Assembly (NCBI GenBank): GCA_964559205.1
Contig: CAZLHV010000013.1
Location: 1 to 32,229 of the forward strand
Reading direction: 5' to 3'
DNA length: 32,229 nucleotides
Source of the DNA: GWF2-43-63 sp964559205
GTDB taxonomy: Bacteria; Bacteroidota; Bacteroidia; Bacteroidales; DTU049
Shown here: positions 26,640-32,229 of the stretch, in pieces
Layout of the letters: each line of letters starts with the position of its first letter
How positions within the stretch are numbered: position 1 is the stretch's first letter
Program-made: the position numbers and the translations under genes
The notes under the pieces: generated by a model
Seen by the model: the letters and a program-made list of their open reading frames with translations, nothing else
The model's database searches: none
Told to the model about the DNA's origin: nothing

Positions 26640-26739
26640 ATGACAAAAATATGCATTTTCATTCATAACAGCAAAGACCCCAGCTAACATTGGAGCTATT
26701 GCTGCTGAAATTATATGAAAATGACCCACCCGGCACCAT

Positions 26740-27660
26740 TTATTCCACCGTAAGATACGGACTGATTTTCACATACACATCCTCGGTGACAAGTGCCGAT
26801 TTCTTGATATCGCTCAAATGAACAAAGTTTCCGTGCTGCTTTCTGTAATTTACAAGCGAAAGGGCAATGTTTGCTCCGATGTACGGATGAGATCGCAATT
26901 CTTCGAGCGATGCAGTATTTACATTCATTCTTTGTACCAGAAAAGGATTGACATTTACAAAAGGTTTTATTTGCCTGTACCTTGAGGAATCCATTCCTTT
27001 CACTTCCATAAGTTGTTGAACCGCCACAAATCCACGTAATTTCTTTCTGTAGGCCACAATTTTTCGAGCAAATGCAGGACCAATTCCGTCGATTTGTAAC
27101 AAGGCAGTACTATCGGCCGAATTCAGTTCCACTTGTAGTAAACCTTTCTGATGATCTTTCCGCTCAGACTTCCGAGAATCAACCGCAACATCGGGCAGCT
27201 GAATAAACGGCTCAAGTACTGCATATTCCTCATCGCTAATCAGATACAATTCATTAAAGTCACTTTTGGTCTTAAACCCAGAGCCATTTTGACGAAACCT
27301 GATGATTGAATTCACCTGCTTAGTGGTGAGTCCAAGTGCCTTCAATTCTCCTTCCGATGCGGTATTAGGGTTGAATTCGACAGGCGTTAAACGTGCTTTG
27401 GCATCGGCATAGCGTGGGGCATCGAGGTCAGTGAAAGAGGTTTCGCGAACTGAGGCTCCATGCGCTCCATCAGAAATGTCCCACAGACTTATCTGCTTTT
27501 CAAGTTCAGAATAATCGTAGTTTGGTTTGTTGGGAAGCGATTCGCCGGCGAGAATCGCAAGAATCAGCAGAAGCATTAACAAAGAAGAAAGAACCCACAC
27601 CCCGGTGCGTTCGCTACGCGAAAGATCCCAAAATCCCTTGATCAGAGGCCGGGAACCCAT
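26740..27660 (-). CDS. Membrane-anchored helix-hairpin-helix (ComEA-like) protein
   Basis: A 306-residue protein with one N-terminal transmembrane helix (GVWVLSSLLMLLLILAILAG, ~residues 20-39) and a ~50-residue linker. Three double helix-hairpin-helix units follow: NPNTASEGELKALGLTTKQV (~95-155), ELNSADSTALLQIDGIGPAF (~172-233) and MNVNTASLEELRSHPYIGAN (~242-305). The middle unit carries the canonical GIGPAFARKIVAYR. HhH motifs bind DNA backbones without sequence preference, and the anchored form resembles the DNA-uptake receptor ComEA. In Bacteroidota such proteins are widespread and their role in competence is mostly untested. Its ATG lies 3 nt beyond the stop of the gene upstream (27664-28071), so the two form an operon. 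Confidence 0.88.
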   Translation of the reverse strand: MGSRPLIKGFWDLSRSERTGVWVLSSLLMLLLILAILAGESLPNKPNYDYSELEKQISLWDISDGAHGASVRETSFTDLDAPRYADAKARLTPVEFNPNTASEGELKALGLTTKQVNSIIRFRQNGSGFKTKSDFNELYLISDEEYAVLEPFIQLPDVAVDSRKSERKDHQKGLLQVELNSADSTALLQIDGIGPAFARKIVAYRKKLRGFVAVQQLMEVKGMDSSRYRQIKPFVNVNPFLVQRMNVNTASLEELRSHPYIGANIALSLVNYRKQHGNFVHLSDIKKSALVTEDVYVKISPYLTVE

Positions 27661-27663
27661 AAG

Positions 27664-28071
27664 CTACGGAAGGCGTGTAACGTGACCAAAGTATTCGCGG
27701 ATAGCCCCAGCTGTGGTGGTCACTGTAATATGATAAGCAAAAGTTTCCGTGGTGTTCTCGTCGTATCGTTTGCCCGATACACTTCCGTCCCAAGGTGAAT
27801 TGATGTCCGTGGTCAGATAAACGAGCTGTCCCATCCGGTTGTAAATTCGCATTTCGTATTTGTCGAGCGTAATCCCGGCTCCAACAGGAGCAAATACATC
27901 GTTTTTACCATCGCCGTTCGGAGAAAAAGCATTGGGCATAAAAAGCATGAAATCCTGATCCAGATTGATTCCCTGATAGATGGTGTCGCCTTCATTGTCG
28001 GGACGCATCGACAAAGCAAATCCGGAAATGGAGTATAACGAAACGATGAATAGGAGCATGAACTTTTTCAT
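27664..28071 (-). CDS. Stand-alone T9SS type B sorting-domain protein (gliding motility-associated C-terminal domain)
   Basis: A 135-residue protein with a signal peptide (MKKFMLLFIVSLYSISGFA). Almost all the rest is a type B T9SS C-terminal domain: MPNAFSPNGDGKNDVFAP, YEMRIYNRMGQLVYLT, SPWDGSVSGKRYDENTTETF, YHITVTTTAG and a C-terminal HVTRLP. In most proteins this ~90-residue domain sits at the end of a large surface adhesin and directs it through T9SS. Here only ~20 residues separate signal and sorting domain, so there is essentially no cargo. It may be a small surface protein in its own right or a remnant. It starts the operon with the helix-hairpin-helix gene. Confidence 0.88.
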   Translation of the reverse strand: MKKFMLLFIVSLYSISGFALSMRPDNEGDTIYQGINLDQDFMLFMPNAFSPNGDGKNDVFAPVGAGITLDKYEMRIYNRMGQLVYLTTDINSPWDGSVSGKRYDENTTETFAYHITVTTTAGAIREYFGHVTRLP

Positions 28072-28092
28072 GAAATATCACTTAATTTGATG

Positions 28093-28100
28093 CAAAGATA
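28093..28100 (-). promoter_or_regulatory. -7 promoter element of the type B/HhH operon
   Basis: TATCTTTG on the minus strand (28100-28093) matches TAnnTTTG exactly, 21 bp before the ATG at 28071. A TTTG lies upstream at 28128-28125 but at a 24-bp spacing, a little long for -33. From here to 28318 (about 220 bp) I see no gene or clear element. Confidence 0.5.
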
Positions 28101-28318
28101 CGATATCCTGTAAAAACGTTGCATCAAACTCAAGATAATCAAGGTCCTATGAAGTAACATTTCGTCAAAAAAACCTCATCACTATGTTAAAAGAATGAAT
28201 CTATGGCCAATAAAATGAAATATTTCGATCACCAGATGAGATCAAAGAATAACAGAACCATTCAAGTAATAATCCGGATTTAAATTTCGTTTTGACATTT
28301 ACACAAATGAAATAGCAC

Positions 28319-28505
28319 GAAAGCCCACAATGCCGGGAAAAGCACATGGACAAAGGCCTTCAGGCCGTGGATACGCATACATCTTGAAGAATACGATGAT
28401 AAATCACGAGCCATGAAACGCGAGAAGTATCTCAAATCGGGCTGGGGCCGGCAATGGATTGAAAAAAACGTATTGAATAAAAATAACTCCAAATTCAAAT
28501 TGTAG
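28319..28505 (+). pseudogene. GIY-YIG nuclease gene remnant (3' part)
   Basis: The first ~29 codons, with both GIY and YIG motifs, are missing. What remains corresponds to residues 30-90 of the intact gene at 28740-29012, including the NAGKSTWTKAFRP segment and the conserved glutamate region MKREKYLKSGWG, with the same TAG stop. No start codon or promoter is attached, so it should be inactive. Confidence 0.9.
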
Positions 28506-28539
28506 TCAAGCGCAAGGCGTACTACAATTTCAAATTTGG
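28489..28539. repeat. Stop-codon hairpin, upstream copy
   Basis: Stem CCAAATT + AAATTGTAGT pairing with ACTACAATTT + AATTTGG, one C bulge on each side, and a CGC-AAG-GCG mini-stem in the loop. The TAG stop codon lies inside the stem. There is no T run, so it is not a standard terminator. Confidence 0.8.
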
Positions 28540-28569
28540 GTTATGCCGTTGAAAATATTTTTAAACAAA

Positions 28570-28601
28570 TTGGTTTCAACACGGTATAATCTGTAAATTT
28601 G
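28570..28601 (+). promoter_or_regulatory. tRNA-Ser promoter, upstream copy
   Basis: TTGG (28570-28573), a 20-bp spacer and TAAATTTG (28594-28601) fit the Bacteroidota -33/-7 pattern. Placed here, it would drive a transcript that begins with the tRNA 5' half and runs into the GIY-YIG gene. Confidence 0.65.
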
Positions 28602-28620
28602 CACTCCCAAACAGGAAAAA

Positions 28621-28656
28621 GGAGAGATGCCAGAGTGGTCGATCGGGGCGGTCTCG
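28621..28656 (+). pseudogene. Truncated tRNA-Ser, 5' half broken inside the anticodon
   Basis: These 36 nt are identical to the start of the intact tRNA-Ser at 29128. They cover the acceptor 5' strand GGAGAGA, the D arm and the anticodon stem 5' strand, then stop after C34-G35 of the anticodon. The next base begins unrelated hairpin sequence. With no 3' half it cannot fold as a tRNA. Confidence 0.93.
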
Positions 28657-28723
28657 GCACGTGATGATGCTCCGCATCAAACGTGCTGGCGTTTGTCAAG
28701 TGTGTACACTTGACATCACGCCA
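28657..28723. other. Two adjacent perfect hairpins between the tRNA half and the GIY-YIG gene
   Basis: Hairpin 1 (28657-28686): GCACGT + TGATGC / GCATCA + ACGTGC, loop TCC. Hairpin 2 (28687-28723): TGGCGT + GTCAAGTG / CACTTGAC + ACGCCA, loop TGTA. They touch each other with no spacer, begin at the tRNA break and end 16 nt before the nuclease ATG. They exist once in the window. They may be the left end of the element or an RNA/DNA structure recognised by the nuclease. Confidence 0.85.
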
Positions 28724-28739
28724 AAAACCGAAGAAAATC

Positions 28740-29012
28740 ATGGAGAAATTCTACGTTTATGTCTTGCAAAGCATACCGACCGCCAAGTTGTATGTAGGCA
28801 TGAGTGCTCAGCCTGATGAAAGACTGAAAGCCCACAATGCCGGGAAAAGCACATGGACAAAGGCCTTCAGGCCGTGGATACGCATACATCTTGAAGAATA
28901 CGATGATAAATCACGAGCCATGAAACGCGAGAAGTATCTCAAATCGGGCTGGGGCCGGCAATGGATTGAAAAAAACGTATTGAATAAAAATAACTCCAAA
29001 TTCAAATTGTAG
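28740..29012 (+). CDS. GIY-YIG single-domain nuclease (YhbQ/UPF0213-like)
   Basis: A 90-residue protein that is entirely a GIY-YIG domain. The 'GIY' strand is FYVYVLQS and the 'YIG' strand is KLYVGMSAQP; the catalytic arginine lies in DERLKAHNAGK and the metal-binding glutamate in SRAMKREKYLKSGWG. The family cuts DNA using one metal ion, and small stand-alone members are widespread in Bacteroidota with unknown targets. The ATG at 28740 was chosen because it starts the domain; a GTG at 28683 is in frame but lies inside the hairpins. It is flanked by a broken tRNA-Ser half upstream and the intact tRNA-Ser 115 bp downstream. The only visible promoter is that of the tRNA half, so the mRNA may start with tRNA sequence. 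Confidence 0.92.
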   Translation: MEKFYVYVLQSIPTAKLYVGMSAQPDERLKAHNAGKSTWTKAFRPWIRIHLEEYDDKSRAMKREKYLKSGWGRQWIEKNVLNKNNSKFKL

Positions 29013-29046
29013 TCAAGCGCAAGGCGTACTACAATTTCAAATTTGG
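28996..29046. repeat. Stop-codon hairpin, downstream copy
   Basis: Same 17-bp stem as at 28489-28539, containing the GIY-YIG TAG stop codon (29010-29012). Confidence 0.8.
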
Positions 29047-29076
29047 GTTATGCCGTTGAAAATATTTTTAAACAAA

Positions 29077-29108
29077 TTGGTTTCAACACGGTATAATCTG
29101 TAAATTTG
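29077..29108 (+). promoter_or_regulatory. Promoter of the intact tRNA-Ser
   Basis: TTGG (29077-29080), a 20-bp spacer and TAAATTTG (29101-29108), a good Bacteroidota -33/-7 pair; the mature tRNA begins 19 nt after the -7 element. It lies inside the repeated unit, so the element would bring the promoter with it. Confidence 0.7.
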
Positions 29109-29127
29109 CACTCCCAAACAGGAAAAA

Positions 29128-29212
29128 GGAGAGATGCCAGAGTGGTCGATCGGGGCGGTCTCGAAAACCGTTGACCCTTCGGGGTCCCAGGGTTCGAATC
29201 CCTGTCTCTCCG
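29128..29212 (+). tRNA. tRNA-Ser (anticodon CGA)
   Basis: It folds as a class II tRNA: acceptor GGAGAGA/TCTCTCC with discriminator G, anticodon arm GCGGT-CTCGAAA-ACCGT (loop anticodon CGA), a long variable arm (TGACCCTTCGGGGTC) and T arm CAGGG-TTCGAAT-CCCTG. The long variable arm and CGA anticodon give serine (UCG codons). CCA is not encoded. Its first 36 nt belong to the 338-bp repeat; the rest occurs once. Confidence 0.95.
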
Positions 29213-29228
29213 CTCCCCTTCTAGACAA

Positions 29229-29254
29229 AAGCCACACCACGATGTGGCTTTTTT
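29229..29254. terminator. Terminator of tRNA-Ser, also facing the kinase gene
   Basis: Stem AAGCCACA/TGTGGCTT with loop CCACGA, a T run to the right and an A run to the left. It works for the tRNA and, on the other strand, for the histidine kinase gene that ends at 29289. Confidence 0.88.
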
Positions 29255-29288
29255 ATTCAAGCTGTAACAAACACCTTTTTGGTGCAAA

Positions 29289-32229
29289 TTAATGTTCGGG
29301 TTCAGCAGGGATTCGAATAATGGCTTGAAATCCTGCATTCTGTGTGCTTTCCATAGTGATTTTTCCTTGCAGGTTATGGACTCTGTTGCGAATATTGCTT
29401 AGACCCATTCCCTTGCTGCTTGCCAAAGCTGCTTCCACATCAAATCCATTTCCATTGTCACTAAAATGCAGTAAAATCTGGTTATTGTCGAACGTTAAAC
29501 GTATCGACAGTTCTGATGCTTTGCTATACTTAATACTGTTGTTAATCAGCTCGCAAAGGATGCGGTATATGGTTGTTTCAATTAGTGTATTGAAACGATG
29601 CTCGCACAAACAATCAACATAAACCTGAATATTATGCAAACTGATGATTTTATCCACAAAGCTCTTCATGGCTTCTCTGAGGCCGAAATTGATCAGAATA
29701 TGCGGACTGATGTTGTTTGAAATCTCTGTAATTGATCGGGTGGCTTCATAAAACAGTTTTTCAGACATCTGGGTAAACTTGCCAATCAGGGCAGGGTCCT
29801 CGGTTCTGCCAATGGCCTGCATATACATTCTTAGTGTGCTGAGAAGTGGCCCAAGACCGTCATGGAGTTCCTGAGCGAATCTTTGCCGTTCGTTGTTTTC
29901 TCCTTTTATAATGGCATTGAGCTCGACCATTTGCATGGTTTTGCGCTCGGTTATGTCGAAAATTGTACCTGCATAGCGAATAACCTCACCTTGATCATTA
30001 AATACAGGAAACACGGTCATATGCAGCCATCGATATCGACCATCTGACGAACGCAGGCGAAACTCTGCACTCATATCCGAAGACACTCCATTGCTTCTAA
30101 TTTGGGCAATTTGCTTCTTCAGAGTACGCCTTTCGTCGACATGAACCTTATTGAACCAAAGCAACGGCTGTTGAATCAATTCAGCAGGTGAATATCCGAG
30201 CAAATCAAGACAAACCGGATTAATGTATTGTAGCTTTCTGAAATTTCTGGAAAGAATCAAAAAGACTCCGTTAATATTGGCCGCTAATTGCTGAAACTTA
30301 ATGTTCATATCACGAAGCTCCTGCTGAATAATTTCACGATTCAGGGCAAGCGCAAAGATATTGGCAAAACGTTCGGCAATGGCTTGATCGGCCCGGGTCA
30401 GCTTGCGGCTCAAATCACTTAGGAGTAAATATCCCAGTTTGCGTTCACTAACCCTGACCGGGATGATCATAAGGTTGGCAAAACCAGGGTGCAGTTCAGA
30501 AAAACCTGGATAATGATTGAAGTGAGACAAATCATTCATCAGTATAGGCTTGTTTATTTTTCTGAGCTGTTCGGTGATCATTCTATGCATGGAGCTTTGC
30601 GAATGAATCAAATCTACCTGATGGTTATCTCCCTGAATTGTGCAGCCGCAATTGACCGGGTGATGAATTTCAGCAGAACTCGGTATCAGCATTTCAGGGA
30701 AGAATCCTGTGCAGATAAAGGGCTTTGGCAAAAACATACTCAATTCGCGAGCTATATAACATGCAATTTCATGAATGGTGGTTTCGGGTCGCGAAACATA
30801 GGCGAGTGTTTCAGCCAGGGCTCGTTCGAGTCGGGCATTAAATCGAAGCTTTTCTTCTGATTCGATGCGATAGCTGATGTCCTGAAATACCACAATAATC
30901 TGCATGTCGTCAGGAGATTCAGAATTCACAAGGGTCACATTGACCTCAACCGGTATCATTGATCCGTTTCGATGCTTCAGTTTTAATTGAAGGTTGTCAA
31001 TTTTTCCGATTTTTAACAAATCACTTTCGCGACTGATCAAGTCTCTGAGTGTTGCTTCGTCGGTAAGAAGTTCGACGGAATCGCTTCCGGCAACATTATC
31101 TGCATCCTGAAATCCAAACATCCGGGCAAACCGGGTATTGGCAAATCTGATTTTATTTTGCCGGTCAAGAATCAGAATACCGTTTGGAGAGGTTTCAACA
31201 AGCGTACGGTATAATTGCTCGCTTTCCCGCAGTGCGCTTTCGGCCTGCTTCAACGAAGTGATGTCGCTAATAAATCCTTCGAGCGCTATTACCTTACCTT
31301 TCGCATCATACACCCCCGCCCCCTTTTCGAACACCCAACGCCATTCACCGGATTTACTTCTAATCAAATACTCGGCTACAAATGGCTTCTTCTCGCGAAG
31401 TCGTTTTTGCCAGGTTTTCCACAGCCACTCCCGGTAATCGGGATGAATCAGATCATTAAAACTCACCTTTTGGTTATTCAGCAACTCGTCTGATTCATAG
31501 CCAGTCAGATCACGGCACCCTTCGCTCACAAAAAGCATGGTCCATTGACGATCATTTCTGCAACGGTAGGCCATCCCTTGTAAATTCCGCATCAAAGTTC
31601 TGAGTTTTCTTTCATTCTCCTTGATAGTTTCGATGCTCTTATATCGTTCGGTAATATCACGGATAATTCCTCCAACACCAATGTTTCCATCAGGAAGTTG
31701 CACCGGAAACTTGGTGGTTTCATAAACCCTATCGTTCACAATCTCTTCGTTCATTGAAAGCTTTCCGCTTTTCATCGCATTCATGTCTGATTTATGACAA
31801 ACCAGAGCATCCTTTTTATTCATTAATGAAGCATCGTCACGACCAATAATACTCTCATTATCAAGCCCATGAAAGGCCGCATTCGAAACGTTCGAATAAA
31901 TATACCGCAATTGCTGATCTTTGATAAACATCATGTCGTTTGTGGAGTTCATGAAAGTTCTAAATCTCAGCTCGCTGTTTATCAAAGCTTCTTCGTAGCG
32001 CCTTTTGTCTGTTACATCAAAAATAATGGAGTAAATGAATTTTTTTTCACCCTGAAGGACTGGCCCTGAAAAGACTTCAACATCACGTATCTGTCCATTG
32101 GCAAGTCTGTGCTTTGCAAAAAAGTGCTTTTCACGCTGAAGCAACACTCCTTTAATTCTTTCTGTAACGCTTTTCTTCGATGCAGTATTGATGTCGAATA
32201 TGCTCAAACTCTTTATCTGGCGGCGGGTA
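29289..32229 (-). CDS. Multi-PAS/GAF sensor histidine kinase, NarL-type HisKA_3 (5' partial)
   Basis: The frame is open to the right edge; a TTG at 32207 falls inside a PAS domain (the sequence enters as KSLSIFDINTASKK), so the true start lies outside. Visible order, N to C: the end of a first PAS; PAS 2 (LRFRTFMNSTNDMMFIKD, GRDDASLM); PAS 3 with PAC (LMRNLQGMAYRCRNDRQW, IHPDYREWLW); PAS 4 (TSPNGILILDRQNKIRFANT); a GAF domain (LERALAETLAYVSRPETTIH ... LALNREI); PAS 5 (NINGVFLILSRNFRKLQYIN). Then come HisKA_3 with the phosphoacceptor in QRFAQELHDGLGPLLSTL and a HATPase domain (ELINNSIKYSKASEL, FSDNGNGFD, GMGLSNIRNRV). No transmembrane helix is visible, so this part is cytoplasmic. HisKA_3 kinases usually pair with LuxR/NarL-type regulators; none is in view. 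Confidence 0.93.
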   Translation of the reverse strand, partial: TRRQIKSLSIFDINTASKKSVTERIKGVLLQREKHFFAKHRLANGQIRDVEVFSGPVLQGEKKFIYSIIFDVTDKRRYEEALINSELRFRTFMNSTNDMMFIKDQQLRYIYSNVSNAAFHGLDNESIIGRDDASLMNKKDALVCHKSDMNAMKSGKLSMNEEIVNDRVYETTKFPVQLPDGNIGVGGIIRDITERYKSIETIKENERKLRTLMRNLQGMAYRCRNDRQWTMLFVSEGCRDLTGYESDELLNNQKVSFNDLIHPDYREWLWKTWQKRLREKKPFVAEYLIRSKSGEWRWVFEKGAGVYDAKGKVIALEGFISDITSLKQAESALRESEQLYRTLVETSPNGILILDRQNKIRFANTRFARMFGFQDADNVAGSDSVELLTDEATLRDLISRESDLLKIGKIDNLQLKLKHRNGSMIPVEVNVTLVNSESPDDMQIIVVFQDISYRIESEEKLRFNARLERALAETLAYVSRPETTIHEIACYIARELSMFLPKPFICTGFFPEMLIPSSAEIHHPVNCGCTIQGDNHQVDLIHSQSSMHRMITEQLRKINKPILMNDLSHFNHYPGFSELHPGFANLMIIPVRVSERKLGYLLLSDLSRKLTRADQAIAERFANIFALALNREIIQQELRDMNIKFQQLAANINGVFLILSRNFRKLQYINPVCLDLLGYSPAELIQQPLLWFNKVHVDERRTLKKQIAQIRSNGVSSDMSAEFRLRSSDGRYRWLHMTVFPVFNDQGEVIRYAGTIFDITERKTMQMVELNAIIKGENNERQRFAQELHDGLGPLLSTLRMYMQAIGRTEDPALIGKFTQMSEKLFYEATRSITEISNNISPHILINFGLREAMKSFVDKIISLHNIQVYVDCLCEHRFNTLIETTIYRILCELINNSIKYSKASELSIRLTFDNNQILLHFSDNGNGFDVEAALASSKGMGLSNIRNRVHNLQGKITMESTQNAGFQAIIRIPAEPEH

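Larger units (their letters stand above)
28319..28656. repeat. 338-bp direct repeat, upstream copy
   Basis: It appears identical base for base to 28826-29163 (offset 507). It comprises the last 61 codons of the GIY-YIG gene, the stop-codon hairpin, the tRNA promoter and the first 36 nt of tRNA-Ser. The left edge falls inside a codon of the nuclease gene and the right edge inside the tRNA anticodon. Confidence 0.95.
28657..29163 (+). mobile_element. Candidate 507-bp GIY-YIG/tRNA-Ser element
   Basis: The unit between the two tRNA 5'-half ends contains twin hairpins, the GIY-YIG gene, the stop-codon hairpin, a tRNA promoter and a 36-nt copy of the tRNA 5' half. Insertion of exactly this unit after anticodon base 35 would split the tRNA and rebuild an intact one downstream. 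No integrase, transposase or group I intron core is present. The truncated neighbour at 28319-28656 suggests a second event at the same site. The element status is an inference from the layout. Confidence 0.6.
28826..29163. repeat. 338-bp direct repeat, downstream copy
   Basis: Partner of 28319-28656, offset 507 bp. This copy is continuous with a full GIY-YIG gene on its left and with the 3' half of tRNA-Ser on its right. Confidence 0.95.

Noticed and set aside
26640..26729. N-terminal extension of the thioredoxin-like gene
   Set aside because: The upstream 30 codons do not form a signal sequence, whereas the internal ATG at 26639 gives a normal one.
28683..28739. Longer GIY-YIG start at the in-frame GTG
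   Set aside because: The extra 19 residues are encoded by the hairpins and do not resemble the domain; the ATG at 28740 starts the family sequence directly.
28657..28740. Group I intron in tRNA-Ser
   Set aside because: An interruption in an anticodon loop plus a GIY-YIG gene suggests an intron, but the leader is only 84 nt of simple hairpins with no catalytic core. The tRNA 5' half is duplicated rather than separated from a 3' exon.
28280..29005. Minus-strand frames antisense to the two GIY-YIG copies
   Set aside because: They repeat exactly with the duplication and mirror the real gene; composition and lack of start context mark them as shadows.
1..32229. CRISPR array, rRNA, prophage or conjugative genes
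   Set aside because: No regularly spaced repeats, rRNA-like sequence, integrase, transposase, capsid or mobilisation genes were found by reading either strand.

Overview
The window reads as a contig from an uncultured-type member of the phylum Bacteroidota (Bacteroidetes); I cannot fix the order. The reasons are T9SS type A and type B C-terminal sorting domains, a TonB-dependent receptor with a CarboxypepD_reg-like N-terminal domain, Bacteroidota-style promoters (TAnnTTTG at -7), Bacteroidota RHS core sequences, and mostly absent Shine-Dalgarno sites. A run of 10 Ns at 17337-17346 shows that it is a draft assembly.

Layout. (1) 1-4904: an AT-rich array of three RHS C-terminal 'tips', each a short piece of conserved RHS core joined to an unrelated toxin-like tail, interleaved with an OmpA-domain surface protein and two small lipoproteins that could be immunity or accessory genes. 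(2) 4905-5351: a non-coding stretch rich in inverted repeats. (3) 5352-12553: housekeeping and secreted genes: a UbiD-family decarboxylase, thiol peroxidase (tpx), a T9SS-secreted trypsin-like protease, a secreted protein of the kind often mislabelled 'asparagine synthetase B', and replicative helicase dnaB. (4) 12680-17979: a TonB-dependent receptor and a T9SS-secreted beta-helix protein, both on the minus strand. They share an 11-bp-spaced TAAC direct repeat upstream that resembles a Pho box. Between them lies a plus-strand lipoprotein/YgaP-like pair. (5) 18287-25960: DNA polymerase I, a membrane-embedded TPR-LytTR regulator and a lectin-domain surface protein. (6) 26019-28071: a thioredoxin-like protein, a membrane-anchored helix-hairpin-helix protein and a protein consisting of little more than a T9SS type B sorting domain. 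(7) 28319-29212: a repeated tRNA-Ser/GIY-YIG locus. (8) 29289-32229: a multi-PAS/GAF histidine kinase running off the right edge.

The most unusual locus is region 7. An intact tRNA-Ser(CGA) gene is preceded by a 507-bp unit. The unit starts exactly where a 36-nt 5' half of the same tRNA breaks off inside the anticodon. It contains two back-to-back strong hairpins, a complete 90-codon GIY-YIG nuclease gene, a third hairpin overlapping the stop codon, a tRNA promoter and a fresh copy of the tRNA 5' half that rebuilds the functional tRNA. Upstream lies a second, 5'-truncated copy of the same unit (338 bp that appear identical). This looks like a minimal, self-contained GIY-YIG element that invades tRNA-Ser at the anticodon and restores the gene it splits. 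A second unusual feature is a pair of palindromes (TGCTGAC...GTCAGCA) inserted in frame, in the same reading phase, into the conserved RHS core at 3698-3780.
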